From the NCBI GenBank assembly GCA_903933715.1, contig CAIZLD010000024.1, positions 1 to 42,599 of the forward strand: a DNA stretch of 42,599 bases. Reading direction: 5' to 3'. A program made the translations under genes and the position numbers. Shown piece after piece: positions 26,517-38,637 of this stretch (the first letter of the stretch is position 1; every line of letters begins with the position of its first letter). The notes under the pieces were generated by a model. The model was not told the origin of the DNA. It saw only the letters and a list, made by a program, of their open reading frames with translations, and made no database searches. The stretch is from an uncultured Spartobacteria bacterium. GTDB taxonomy: Bacteria > Verrucomicrobiota > Verrucomicrobiia > Chthoniobacterales > Chthoniobacteraceae.

Positions 26517-27809
26517 CTACTCCCCGCGTTCCGCGATGGGCGTGTAATGCACTAGCGGCGCGCCTTGATAGATTTGCCGGGGCCGGTAAATGCGCGACGA
26601 GCGGTCTTCGATGGTCTCCCGGTAGTTGGCGATCCAGCCGGGCATCCGGCCGATCGCGAAAATCACGGTGAACATCTCCACGGGAATCCCGATGGCGCGC
26701 ATGATGATGCCGCTGTAGAAATCGACGTTCGGGTAGAGCTTGCGCTCGACAAAATACGGGTCGGTCAACGCCGCTTGCTCCAGGTTGCGGGCGATTTCGA
26801 GGAGCGGATCGTCGATATTCAGCGCGGCTAAAAGCTCATCGCAGCGTTGCTTGATGATCCGGGCGCGCGGGTCGTAGTTTTTGTAAACGCGATGGCCAAA
26901 CCCCATGAGGCGGCTCTTGCTCTTCTTGTCTTTGGCCGCGACGATGAACTTCGAGCCGTCGTCGCCGTCCTCGTGGATCTTCTCCAGCATTTCGATAACG
27001 GCCTGGTTCGCGCCGCCATGGAGCGGTCCCCACAAGGCGCATACCCCCGCCGCCGCGCCTGCAAACAGGCTGGCCCGGCTGGAAGCGACCATCCGCACCG
27101 TGGAGGTGGAACAATTTTGCTCGTGGTCGGCGTGGAGCAGGAAAATCAAATCGAGCGCGCGAACCGCCTCCGGCTTCAGCTCGAAGTCGCAATACGGCTC
27201 CGAGAACATCATGTGGAGAAAGTTGGCCGAGTATTTGTAAATCGGCTTGGGATAGATGATCGGCAGGCCGTGCGATTTGCGGTAGGCAAAGGCGGCGATG
27301 GTGCGCACTTGAGAGATCAACCGGGCGGCGTGCAAGTCAAAGGTCTTGCGGCTGTGCGCGGCGAGCATCTGCGGCTGGAAACAGCCCGAAGCGTTGATCA
27401 TGGAGGAGAGAATCGCCATCGGGTGAGCATTGGACGGGAACCCCTCGAAGTGGTACTTCATGTCCTCATGGATCAGCTCGTTTTCGGTGAGGAGCCGCGA
27501 AAATTGATGAAACTCCTTTGCCGTGGGCAGGTGCCCGTGCACGAGAAGGTAGGCGGTTTCGATAAACGACGATTTCTCGGCAAGTTCCTCGATCGGGATT
27601 CCCCGGTAGCGCAAAATCCCTTCCTCGCCGTCGATAAAGGTGATGTCGCTTTCGCACGAGCCGGTGTTGCCGTAGCCGGAATCGAGGGTGATGTAGCCGG
27701 TCTGATCGCGCAACGTTGAAACGTCAATTGCGCGCTCCCCCGCGGTTCCCCGGACAATGGGAAGCCGGACGCATTTACCCTCTAACTCAAATTCGACATA
27801 TTCTGGCAT
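26517..27809 (-). CDS. gltA: Citrate synthase (type II)
   Basis: Citrate synthase condenses acetyl-CoA with oxaloacetate at entry to the TCA cycle. The active-site regions are all present: [27 protein letters not shown] with the catalytic histidine, [14 protein letters not shown] and YPNVDFYSG with the catalytic aspartate. The N-terminal beta domain ([29 protein letters not shown]) is the mark of type II hexameric, NADH-sensitive enzymes, and 430 residues fits. It faces the pdhABC operon, which makes its substrate. No Shine-Dalgarno sequence precedes the ATG at 27809. Confidence 0.97.
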   Translation of the reverse strand: MPEYVEFELEGKCVRLPIVRGTAGERAIDVSTLRDQTGYITLDSGYGNTGSCESDITFIDGEEGILRYRGIPIEELAEKSSFIETAYLLVHGHLPTAKEFHQFSRLLTENELIHEDMKYHFEGFPSNAHPMAILSSMINASGCFQPQMLAAHSRKTFDLHAARLISQVRTIAAFAYRKSHGLPIIYPKPIYKYSANFLHMMFSEPYCDFELKPEAVRALDLIFLLHADHEQNCSTSTVRMVASSRASLFAGAAAGVCALWGPLHGGANQAVIEMLEKIHEDGDDGSKFIVAAKDKKSKSRLMGFGHRVYKNYDPRARIIKQRCDELLAALNIDDPLLEIARNLEQAALTDPYFVERKLYPNVDFYSGIIMRAIGIPVEMFTVIFAIGRMPGWIANYRETIEDRSSRIYRPRQIYQGAPLVHYTPIAERGE

Positions 27810-27915
27810 GGCATTTGAATAGCAGTTACCGCCGCAATGGCAATAGAGCTTTGAGATTTCCTGCGCGGAAAATCGTCAGGGATTGATATCCACTTCCCGC
27901 TTGAGCGCTCCGCGC

Positions 27916-28239
27916 TTACAAATCTAGCAAATTCCGGAGTGCGTCTTTCACGAGTCCCATCTCGGTCTTGGTTAGCGCACCCATGCGACGGGAGAGGTTT
28001 CGGCGATCAAAGCTGGCCAATCCTTGCACGTTTACGGCAGAAGGTTTTGGCAGCCAACGCGGTTTCCCGAGATTGACCTCACCGCGCATTTCCCTGATTT
28101 GCGAAGTCAGCGGGGCCACGAGCACGAGAGAGCGGGCATCGGCGTCGCCCGGAACGGCAAGAACGAGAACCGGGCGGCTTTTTGCAGCCATCCCCAAATC
28201 GGCAAACCAGACCTCGCCAACTTTTGGCTCAGTATGCAC
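27916..28239 (-). CDS. MazF/PemK-type mRNA interferase toxin
   Basis: This is a predicted ribosome-independent endoribonuclease that would cleave single-stranded RNA. From the GTG at 28239 it has 107 residues with the MazF/PemK order: PKVGEVWFADLGMAAKSRPVLVL at the start, APLTSQIREM in the middle, SAVNVQGLASFDRRNLSRRMG and the closing helix GLVKDALRNLLDL. The conserved arginine (KSRPVLV) and threonine (LTS) are kept. The frame is open 32 codons further upstream, but that part lies inside the antitoxin gene and is Arg/Ser/Pro noise. The GTG overlaps the antitoxin end by 11 nt, the usual translational coupling of such pairs. Confidence 0.85.
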   Translation of the reverse strand: MHTEPKVGEVWFADLGMAAKSRPVLVLAVPGDADARSLVLVAPLTSQIREMRGEVNLGKPRWLPKPSAVNVQGLASFDRRNLSRRMGALTKTEMGLVKDALRNLLDL

Positions 28240-28459
28240 CCAGCGCCTCCGTCCATTGATCGGCCTGTTGAGCCGACGAGAGAACCGCCGCCGGGGAGAT
28301 GGTGACGTCGAAGGGGAGCCCCTTGCGCAATTCAATCTGGGCTAGAAGCATGTTGAAGGCATCCCCCGGTTTCATGCCGAGTTGTTCCAGGATTTTCTCA
28401 GCCCGTTTCAGGCGCTGGGCGGGAACGCGGGAGCGGAAAAGGACAGTGGTCGCGGCCAT
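28229..28459 (-). CDS. RelB/DinJ-type ribbon-helix-helix antitoxin
   Basis: This is a 76-residue antitoxin with a RelB/DinJ ribbon-helix-helix DNA-binding half: strand TTVLFRSRV, then helices from PAQRLKRAEKILEQLGMKPGDAFNMLLAQIEL, ending with the family word KGLPFDV. The remaining tail would wrap the toxin. RelB/DinJ antitoxins usually partner RelE/YafQ toxins; here the overlapping partner is MazF/PemK-like. Two TGAGC words spaced 10 bp lie upstream (28470-28484) and could be its operator. It would repress the pair and be degraded under stress, as in other type II systems. Confidence 0.85.
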   Translation of the reverse strand: MAATTVLFRSRVPAQRLKRAEKILEQLGMKPGDAFNMLLAQIELRKGLPFDVTISPAAVLSSAQQADQWTEALGAY

Positions 28460-28469
28460 GCTTAAATAT

Positions 28470-28484
28470 GCTCAGAATGGCTCA
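28470..28484 (-). promoter_or_regulatory. Candidate operator of the toxin-antitoxin pair
   Basis: On the minus strand TGAGC occurs twice with a 10-bp period, ending 11 bp before the antitoxin ATG. Ribbon-helix-helix dimers bind short words repeated about one helical turn apart, so the arrangement fits autoregulation. The motif is short and could be chance. Confidence 0.35.
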
Positions 28485-28520
28485 AAAAAGCAAGTTTCAA
28501 GAATTGCCCCCGGGAGGCAT

Positions 28521-29321
28521 TTAACCCCGATGCGGCCAGAAATAGACCAGCATGGCGGCCCCCATCGCCAGCCGGTAATAGGCAAAGCCGTTGAAGGTGT
28601 GGCCCTGGACGAAACGGATCAGCCATTTGACCACGACAAACGCGACCACGGCGGAAACGGCGGTTCCCAGGAAAAGCAGGCTCCAGCTTTCGTGAGGGAC
28701 TCCCGCCGAGGCGTGCTTAAGCTCGTGGTGCATTTCAAACAGCCCGGCGGCAAGCATGGTGGGGATGCCCAGCAAAAAGGAAAATTCGGTTGCCTTGGGC
28801 CGGTTAAGCCCGATGAGAAGCGCCATGAGGATTGTGGTGCCGGAACGGGATGCACCGGGGAAGCTGGCGGCAATAAGCTGCCCCACGCCCACGGCCAGGG
28901 CGATCCCCCAGGTGATCCGGTCGGGCAATTCCCGGCCTCTGATCCAGCGTTCGACCGCCAAAATCACAAAACCGCCCAAAAACGTGGCCCAGGCAATCGG
29001 CATTGGGTCGTGCGGGAGGACAAACCCGAGTTTTTTCATCGCCAGCCCGCCCACCCCGGTCACGAGGAACGCGGCGGCGAGCTTAAGGAGCAAATCCCGG
29101 TTTTCCGGCTCGTTGAAGCCGAAAACCATCTCCCGCAACCGGCGGGAAAAAATCGGCAACAACGCCAACATCGCGCCGCTCTGGATGAAAACGTTGAACA
29201 GCTCGCTTTGCTTGGGCAGCCACTGTTCGGCCAGCAGCAGATGGCCGGTCGAGGAGACGGGAATAAACTCGGTCAACCCCTCGATCAGGCCGAGGAGAAC
29301 AACGACAAGCCAGGATGACAT
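28521..29321 (-). CDS. uppP: Undecaprenyl-diphosphatase (UppP/BacA)
   Basis: UppP dephosphorylates undecaprenyl pyrophosphate to recycle the lipid carrier of peptidoglycan and polysaccharide synthesis; high dosage gives bacitracin resistance. Both signature motifs are intact: LIEGLTEFIPVSSTGHLLL (about residues 11-29) and SFPGASRSGTTILMALLIG (about 151-169). Seven or eight membrane segments and 266 residues are normal. I use ATG 29321; a TTG three codons upstream is possible. It lies 18 bp downstream of glnB on the same strand. Confidence 0.95.
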   Translation of the reverse strand: MSSWLVVVLLGLIEGLTEFIPVSSTGHLLLAEQWLPKQSELFNVFIQSGAMLALLPIFSRRLREMVFGFNEPENRDLLLKLAAAFLVTGVGGLAMKKLGFVLPHDPMPIAWATFLGGFVILAVERWIRGRELPDRITWGIALAVGVGQLIAASFPGASRSGTTILMALLIGLNRPKATEFSFLLGIPTMLAAGLFEMHHELKHASAGVPHESWSLLFLGTAVSAVVAFVVVKWLIRFVQGHTFNGFAYYRLAMGAAMLVYFWPHRG

Positions 29322-29339
29322 GCTGTGCAAAGAGGGAGA

Positions 29340-31299
<1,960 letters not shown>

Positions 31300-31396
31300 A
31301 AAAAGGAATGCATTCTTAGCCCAGAGCGGGGGCGTTGGCAAGAGGTGGATCGAATCGCTGCGAGGCGGTTTAGGTAGAATCAACCTTCAACGCATT

Positions 31397-31475
31397 GAGC
31401 GGTTCTCTGTGGGCGGAACGGGAGACCGAGGCGGTGATTATACCAGCCTTGCTGTGAGCGGTTCTCTGTGGGCGG
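31397..31475. repeat. 20-bp direct repeat upstream of cimA
   Basis: GAGCGGTTCTCTGTGGGCGG occurs perfectly at 31397-31416 and again at 31456-31475, 59 bp apart. The intervening bases are unique. It lies about 100 bp upstream of the cimA ATG and beside family 1 copy D. It may be a duplication left by an insertion, or an operator pair. Confidence 0.75.
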
Positions 31476-31481
31476 TTTTCT

Positions 31482-31673
31482 GAATCCGAAGGATTCATAG
31501 CCGATAGCCGGGGGTTGAGCAGAGCGATACCCCCGGAAAACCAAAGCAAAACGCTTCACCCCAACGGGGTGGCAGAAAATGCAATCTCTGCCACCCCGTT
31601 GGGGTGAAGCCGTTGTTGGTGTGGGATCCGGTGGTGTCGGCGCGTGACCGCGCCTCAACCACCGGCTATCGGC
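31482..31673. repeat. Family 1 palindromic element, copy D
   Basis: It starts with the hairpin GAATCC-GAA-GGATTC, then CCGATAGCCGG, mirrored by CCGGCTATCGG ending at 31673. The inner stem CACCCCAACGGGGTGGCAGA and its complement surround a short loop. The outer right arm is diverged (GGTGTCGGCGCGTGACCGCG). The 31300-32008 gap holds, in order, a direct repeat, this element, a family 2 element, a small GTGACGCG/CGCGTCAC stem (31906-31957) and the glutamine synthetase terminator. Confidence 0.75.
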
Positions 31674-31676
31674 TTT

Positions 31677-31841
31677 AGAGCAACTGCCAAAATCTCTTTC
31701 CGAAAAGAGTGCGGCGGCACGGGTCATCGCGCTGCGTTGCTCGCTCGGGCAGTAGGAAACTACAGCCGCTTCGCTCGCGCCTTGCGCGCTAACCCGTGGC
31801 GCTCGCATCTTTATCCGGAAATTTCTTTTGGCAGTTGCTCT
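31677..31841. repeat. Family 2 palindromic element
   Basis: Left end AGAGCAACTGCCAAAATCTC (31677-31696) is mirrored by TTGGCAGTTGCTCT ending at 31841. Inside, ACGGGT and ACCCGT form a second arm, and the centre is GTAG-GAAA-CTAC, a hairpin with a GNRA-type loop. One end of the same family appears at 39495-39520, also beside a family 1 element. Confidence 0.7.
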
Positions 31842-32008
31842 AAACCCTTACGGGTTTCCGTTTTGGCGGAAATCGACAATGGTAACCTCGGCGCGGTACA
31901 AAAAAGTGACGCGGCCTTTATGTACTTCCGATCGGGTTCCACGTCAGGTCGCGTCACTAAATGTATCGGTTTGCCCGGGTTCAGCGGATGTCTCGCCGTT
32001 TTGTTGCC

Positions 32009-32044
32009 CAAAAAAAGGGCCGTCCCTCTTCAGGAACGGCCCTT
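32009..32044 (-). terminator. Terminator of the glutamine synthetase gene
   Basis: AAGGGCCGT and ACGGCCCTT make a 9-bp stem (32015-32044) followed on the minus strand by seven T, 28 bp beyond the stop codon. It is a classic intrinsic terminator. Confidence 0.9.
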
Positions 32045-32072
32045 GAGTTTTATTGCTACAGGGAAAAAGCGC

Positions 32073-34244
<2,172 letters not shown>

Positions 34245-34425
34245 GGTGGATTGGTGAGGCTGGGACATTAGCATCTTCGATGCCAAACGCGAGTGGGATT
34301 TTTTTAAGGAAACCGCTCAAGGAGAAAGTTTTTCTCCATTCGACTCGACCCGGAGGATTGGAATCCGGCGAAACTGGCGATATTTATACACCGGTGGCTA
34401 AAATTAGCCAGATGTTATGAGAAAG
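34245..34425. other. Upstream region of the glutamine synthetase gene
   Basis: It contains hairpin GGAGAAA-GTT-TTTCTCC (34321-34337) and GGCTAA-AA-TTAGCC (34396-34409). I see no convincing -35/-10 pair or NtrC-type site. The promoter must lie here, unless element copy C at 34426 supplies it. Confidence 0.4.
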
Positions 34426-34691
34426 CTAGGCTGAATCGACATTCAGATCGAGCCAAACCCAAAGGGTTTGAAGCCGATAGCCGGTGGTTGAGCGAAGCGA
34501 CACCACCGGTTCGATGCAAAACTGCGCTTCACCTCAAAGAGGTGGCAGAGAGCATTGCCTCGTTTTCTGCCACCCCCTTTGGGGTGAATTCTTCCAATGC
34601 CTTATCCGGTGGTGTCGCTAACGCTCAACCACCGGCTATTCGCTGGCAACCCTCCGGGTTGCGGCGGCTTTCGAATGTCGATTCAGCCTAG
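34426..34691. repeat. Family 1 palindromic element, copy C (complete)
   Basis: This is the best-preserved copy, 266 bp. Perfect 19-bp terminal inverted repeats CTAGGCTGAATCGACATTC (34426-34444) and its complement (34673-34691) both end in CTAG. Inside are small tip hairpins (AACCCAAAGGGTTT, ACCCTCCGGGTT), the main stem with GGTTGAGCGAAGCGACACC, and the central CACCCC-type stem, slightly degenerate. The loop orientation matches copy A. It separates glnN from ybgC. CTAG could be a 4-bp target duplication or part of the terminus. Confidence 0.88.
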
Positions 34692-34709
34692 GGAATGAAA
34701 GGGCTCCCT

Positions 34710-34761
34710 CCTTTTTTCCTGGCTTCTTAATTCATTTCTAAAAAATCGTAAACACCGCCTA
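34710..34761. repeat. Family 3 arm at the ybgC stop codon
   Basis: TTTTTTCCTGGCTTCTTAAT then AATCGTAAACACCGCCTA form one arm of a family 3 element. On the minus strand the ybgC stop TAG (34761-34759) continues as TAGGCGGTGTTTACGATT. The other arm is absent; copy C of family 1 lies immediately on that side. Confidence 0.65.
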
Positions 34762-35190
34762 TGAGCTCTGTTTTTTCAAATGCGCAAAACGGGTCGCCCA
34801 TTCCGCCGGGAGCCGCAACGGTTTGCCCGCGGGCATCTGGACAATGGCCAGCATCTGGCGGGAGGTGACCATCAGCGCGCCGTCGCTCGGGCGAACGATT
34901 TCGAATGAACACCAAAAACGGCTCCGCTCCACGGTTTCGAGTTTACCGTGAACCGTCAATTTGTCCCAGAGGACGGCGGGGCGCTTGTAGTCGATCTCGG
35001 TGCGGACGACGACCGGAAATTGCTGTTCCTTGGCCATGGTTGTAAATCCCATCCCGAGCTGTTCGGCCAGGTAGGTCCGGGCCATTTCAATGAACCGCAG
35101 GTAGGCGAGATTGTGGACCACTCCGCCGCAATCGGTGTCAAAGAACATCACCTGCACTTCGGTTTCGATGGTTGGGGTTTCAGGAGCCAT
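34759..35190 (-). CDS. YbgC-like acyl-CoA thioesterase (hotdog fold)
   Basis: This is a single-domain hotdog thioesterase of 143 residues that hydrolyses acyl-CoA or related thioesters in the cytoplasm. The active-site signature MFFDTDCGGVVHNLAYLRFIEMAR (residues 15-38, with Asp18/Asp20) is that of the YbgC/4-hydroxybenzoyl-CoA thioesterase family; the rest (VVVRTEIDYKRPAVLWDKLTV) is the standard beta sheet. No tol-pal genes are near, so the Tol-linked role of E. coli YbgC is not indicated. I chose ATG 35190, shared head to head with an ATG of the GT2 frame in CCATGG. Its stop codon is the tip of a family 3 repeat. Confidence 0.88.
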   Translation of the reverse strand: MAPETPTIETEVQVMFFDTDCGGVVHNLAYLRFIEMARTYLAEQLGMGFTTMAKEQQFPVVVRTEIDYKRPAVLWDKLTVHGKLETVERSRFWCSFEIVRPSDGALMVTSRQMLAIVQMPAGKPLRLPAEWATRFAHLKKQSS

Positions 35191-35242
35191 GGCAAGTAAT
35201 TTAAAGTTTCCCACCCTGGTGAAAAGCACTAAAGTAACCTTC

Positions 35243-36373
35243 GTGCCCACGGTTGCTGTCGTCATCCCCTCCTACAATCACGCCCATTACATCGGCGCGG
35301 CCCTGCAATCGGTCGCCGCGCAGACGCTCCCGGCTCAACAAATCGTAGTGGTCGATGACGGCTCCACCGACAATTCCCTGGAAGTGATCCGGGCTTTTGG
35401 CGCGACCCACCCGGAATTGCGGCTTTTTCCGCAAGCCAACGCCGGGGCGCACGTTGCCCTCAACCGGGCCATTGAAGCGGCGGGGGCGGTTGATTACATC
35501 GCCATTCTCAACTCCGACGACCTTTACGAACCGGCGCGGCTGGAGCGTTGCGTGGCCTACCTTGAGGCTCACCCCGAATGTGAACTGGTCGCCACCGGCC
35601 TGCATCTCATCGGGCCCGACGGGGCGCTGCTTCCCGCCGACCATCCCAAGGCTCGGCGGCTTCGGACGATCTGGGCCGACCCGGCGCGCGACCCGGCCGA
35701 ATGGCTTGGCACTTCCAACTTTGCCAAAACGACCAGCAATTTCGTGATCCGGGCCACTTACGCCCGGTCTCATCCTTTGCGGGACTACCGTTATGTGCAC
35801 GACTACTTTTTTGCCGTTGTTGCGGCTGTGGAAGGGCAATTTGGGGTGATTGCGGAGCCGCTCCTGCGCTACCGGACCCACCCGACCAACACCATCAAAG
35901 TGGACGGCGCGTCCCGGGTCGCCCGGGAAACCGTGCAACTCAACTTCGACCTGCTGCGCGAACTCAGCCCCCGGCTCTCCGAGTCGCCACAGGTGCGCGC
36001 CGCCTTCACCCGTTACTTCCGGGCGTTGGCGGGCAACGCCTCCGATTTCCGCCTGGAACCGTTCCTCTCCCTCACGGCCCGGCTCGCCGCCGGTCACCCG
36101 GAACCGTTGCGCTGCTGGCTTGAAGCCATGACCGCCACGGAATTCCCGGAACTCGCGGCCGCACCGGGTTTGCAACCGCGTCTGGAGGCGTTCCGCCGCC
36201 AAGCTTTGCGTTCGCGCTGGGTGTCGCTCGGAATAGCTCTTGGCCTGGTTCCCCGGCTCTTTTCGGACGACGAGGCGGCCTTGGCAGCCAACTTTCCCGC
36301 GCTGGAACGAAAATTTTTGCGATGTGCATGGGTCCGCTTCGGTATGCAGATGCGATTCTTGGGCCTACCGTGA
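35243..36373 (+). CDS. Glycosyltransferase family 2
   Basis: This is an inverting GT-A glycosyltransferase using a nucleotide sugar, probably in polysaccharide or lipopolysaccharide assembly. VAVVIPSYNHAHYIGAAL, VVDDGSTDNS and the DxD-type LNSDDLYEPARLE are in the first 110 residues; WADPARDPAEWLGTSNFAKTTSNFVIR and HDYFFAVVAAVEG fit the acceptor side. A C-terminal 120 residues is helical and unassigned. I place the start at GTG 35243, three residues before the first strand; ATG 35189 is an alternative that would overlap the start of the thioesterase gene on the opposite strand. The stop TGA overlaps the rfbA GTG (GTGA), so the two are translated together. No transmembrane segments are seen. 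Confidence 0.88.
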   Translation: MPTVAVVIPSYNHAHYIGAALQSVAAQTLPAQQIVVVDDGSTDNSLEVIRAFGATHPELRLFPQANAGAHVALNRAIEAAGAVDYIAILNSDDLYEPARLERCVAYLEAHPECELVATGLHLIGPDGALLPADHPKARRLRTIWADPARDPAEWLGTSNFAKTTSNFVIRATYARSHPLRDYRYVHDYFFAVVAAVEGQFGVIAEPLLRYRTHPTNTIKVDGASRVARETVQLNFDLLRELSPRLSESPQVRAAFTRYFRALAGNASDFRLEPFLSLTARLAAGHPEPLRCWLEAMTATEFPELAAAPGLQPRLEAFRRQALRSRWVSLGIALGLVPRLFSDDEAALAANFPALERKFLRCAWVRFGMQMRFLGLP

Positions 36374-37272
36374 AAATCGACAAAGCCATCCTCCTTGCAG
36401 GCGGGGCCGGAACGCGATTGCACCCGCTCACCCGAGTGGTTTGCAAGCAATTGCTGCCCGTCCACGACAAACCGATGATTTATTACCCGCTCTCGACGCT
36501 GATGCTCGGGGGAATCCGGGAAATCCTCATTATTTCAACCCCGAAAGATACGCCCCGGTTTTGCGAAATTCTGGGCGACGGCTCGCAATTCGGCATTCGG
36601 CTTGAATACGCCGTGCAGGAACGACCTGCCGGGATTGCGCAGGCGCTGGTGATCGGCGCCGATTTTATTGGCGACTCCGGGGTGGCCCTCATCCTGGGCG
36701 ACAATATTTTTCACGGCTCGCTCGATTTCTTCCGGACCGCTCTGGAGCTGGAACGCGGCGCGTGCATTTTCGGCTACCCGGTGCGCGACCCGGAACGCTA
36801 CGGCGTCGTCGAGTTCGGCCCGGACGGACGCGCCTTGAGCCTTGAGGAAAAGCCGGTTCAGCCGCGAAGCAACCTGGCCGTCCCGGGTTTGTACCTTTAT
36901 GACAACCGGGTGGTGGAGATTTGCCGCAATTTGTGTCCTTCCGCTCGCGGCGAACTGGAGATCACTGACGTCAACCGCGAATACCTGCGGCGCGGCGAGC
37001 TTTACGTCCAGATGCTCGGACGCGGCATGGCGTGGCTCGACACCGGCACGCACGAGAGTCTGCGGGAAGCGAGCGATTACGTCGCCGCGATCGAACACCG
37101 GCAGGGGCTCAAAATCGCCTGCCTGGAGGAGATCGCCTTTAATATGGGGTTCCTCAACGAATGCGAATTGCGGGGACGGGTGGAGCGCCTGCCCAAATGC
37201 GACTACCGCAGCTATCTCGAATCGGTTTTGTGCGAAAAAGAGGCGGCGCATCGAGCCGTAAACCCAATCTAA
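36370..37272 (+). CDS. rfbA: Glucose-1-phosphate thymidylyltransferase
   Basis: RfbA makes dTDP-glucose, the first step toward dTDP-rhamnose and other deoxysugars. AILLAGGAGTRLHPLTRVV (residues 6-24), KQLLPVHDKPMIYYPLSTLM, ILGDNIFHG, SLEEKP and MAWLDTGTHESL are the family motifs. Length is 300 residues from the GTG at 36370, which overlaps the GT2 stop codon; an ATG at 36322 would add unrelated sequence. rfbB, rfbC and rfbD are not within the window. Coupling to a GT2 gene suggests the sugar feeds a surface glycan. Confidence 0.94.
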   Translation: MKIDKAILLAGGAGTRLHPLTRVVCKQLLPVHDKPMIYYPLSTLMLGGIREILIISTPKDTPRFCEILGDGSQFGIRLEYAVQERPAGIAQALVIGADFIGDSGVALILGDNIFHGSLDFFRTALELERGACIFGYPVRDPERYGVVEFGPDGRALSLEEKPVQPRSNLAVPGLYLYDNRVVEICRNLCPSARGELEITDVNREYLRRGELYVQMLGRGMAWLDTGTHESLREASDYVAAIEHRQGLKIACLEEIAFNMGFLNECELRGRVERLPKCDYRSYLESVLCEKEAAHRAVNPI

Positions 37273-37283
37273 GCCGCGCAAGA

Positions 37284-37328
37284 TGGATCGCGACCTTGCT
37301 CCGGGCGCGATGGAGGCGTGACCGCCTC
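37284..37328. repeat. Hairpins between convergent rfbA and the amidase gene
   Basis: GGATCGCGACCTTGCTCCGG is related to the repeat at 20361. It is followed by GAGGCG-TGAC-CGCCTC (37313-37328). The gap separates two convergent genes, and the small hairpin may serve as a weak bidirectional terminator. Confidence 0.5.
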
Positions 37329-37333
37329 TTCCG

Positions 37334-38584
37334 CTACTTCGATTTGCTGGCGAAATAATCAGAAACTCCATCAGCCACTGCGTCGGCGTATTCACGGTAG
37401 AGGCTTTTGCGTTCCACGCCGTCAATGAGCTTGGTTCCCTCGTAATCCCCAAGTTGCACGCGATCAAAGACGGCTTGGCTGTTCATGACGTAAGGCTCGC
37501 AATAAACCACGGGGCAAAGGTAGAGCCGATTGGCGAGCAGGTTGCGCATCCAGACGTAAGGGCTTCCCGCGGCCACCCGTGCCTTGCCGCTGTGGTATTC
37601 ATAGGGCGGCAGGCCGGTGGCGCTCGCCAGCGAAGCGGCCACGCGCCCGGAAAGCGGCAATTCCACCCGCGCCGAGCGGTTGAGCAGCTTGAGCAGCATG
37701 TCGTGGCGCGTATCGGCCAGCGCCAGTTCGCCGGGGTGGTAGGTGCCGTTGACCAGCAGATGCAGATGGTTTTTATCCACCAACTGCGGCCGGGCCGGGT
37801 CGCCCCATTCCTCGGCGTTGCAATGGAGGCAAATCGTCAGATCGGGCCGGAGCACTTCATTGACCCGGTGAGCCCGGGCCCGGATTTCGCTGACCCTGTA
37901 AAAAAGCAGCTCGCTCTGCCACACGACGGAGTTGGCTTTTTGCGGATCGTTGGGGCCGTTGTAGCCGTAGCGGATTGGCGAGACCCCCTCCCGCTCCAGC
38001 TCGGTGCGTGCCAGCCGCCGCAGCGAACGGGGCCGGGCGGAAGTGACGGGCGTCCCTTGTTGGCGGACCATCACCACTTTGGCTCCCAGGGCCGTGAGCC
38101 GCTCGGAAAGATGCTGCGCCACGCGCCAGACGATCTCCCCTTCCATCACCGGCTCGGCGTGGCCGATCTTAAACCAGCGTTCCTCCATCCGGGCCCAGCG
38201 CCCACCCAAGTGACCCGGATCGAGCGCAACGGTGTAGCCGGCCAGCGGCTGACCCGAAATGGTCTTGTGTTCGCCCGGAGCGCTCCAATAACGCGGGATC
38301 GGCTTTGCGGCGGCGGCACTGGGGGCGAACTCCAAACGAAAATCGGTCCCCGGCTCTCCCGGTTGATGAATGCGGGCGGAATCGGAGCTGATTTCAATGC
38401 TCTCCTTCCACGCGCCGTCCGGGGCATAGACGGTGTCCAGCAGGCGCAAAAAATCGGCCCGCGTGATTGTTTTCTGGAACGGGGTAAGATCGGACCAATC
38501 CGGTTCGGGAGCGAGAACGCTCACCGGTTCGGCGGCATGCAACGTCAGCCCGATACAAAAAAGAAGGCAAAGGAAATGGCGCAT
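37334..38584 (-). CDS. N-acetylmuramoyl-L-alanine amidase, Amidase_3 type
   Basis: This is a zinc amidase that cuts the bond between N-acetylmuramic acid and the peptide stem, acting in the periplasm for cell separation. A signal peptide covers residues 1-18 (FLCLLFCIGLTLHAAE). About 95 residues without known domain follow, then the catalytic domain: VALDPGHLGG (His125), PVMEGEIVWRVAQHL with the zinc glutamate, LTICLHCNAEEW with the second histidine, and YCEPYVMNSQ with the catalytic glutamate. Insertions between them bring it to 416 residues, longer than the usual core. No SPOR or LysM repeats are visible. It is divergent from ymdB with 53 bp between starts. Confidence 0.88.
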   Translation of the reverse strand: MRHFLCLLFCIGLTLHAAEPVSVLAPEPDWSDLTPFQKTITRADFLRLLDTVYAPDGAWKESIEISSDSARIHQPGEPGTDFRLEFAPSAAAAKPIPRYWSAPGEHKTISGQPLAGYTVALDPGHLGGRWARMEERWFKIGHAEPVMEGEIVWRVAQHLSERLTALGAKVVMVRQQGTPVTSARPRSLRRLARTELEREGVSPIRYGYNGPNDPQKANSVVWQSELLFYRVSEIRARAHRVNEVLRPDLTICLHCNAEEWGDPARPQLVDKNHLHLLVNGTYHPGELALADTRHDMLLKLLNRSARVELPLSGRVAASLASATGLPPYEYHSGKARVAAGSPYVWMRNLLANRLYLCPVVYCEPYVMNSQAVFDRVQLGDYEGTKLIDGVERKSLYREYADAVADGVSDYFASKSK

Positions 38585-38637
38585 TTGGATGAAAACAGTT
38601 TGTGGAGGAGAGGGGTTTTCCGCTATGGAACCTTCTT

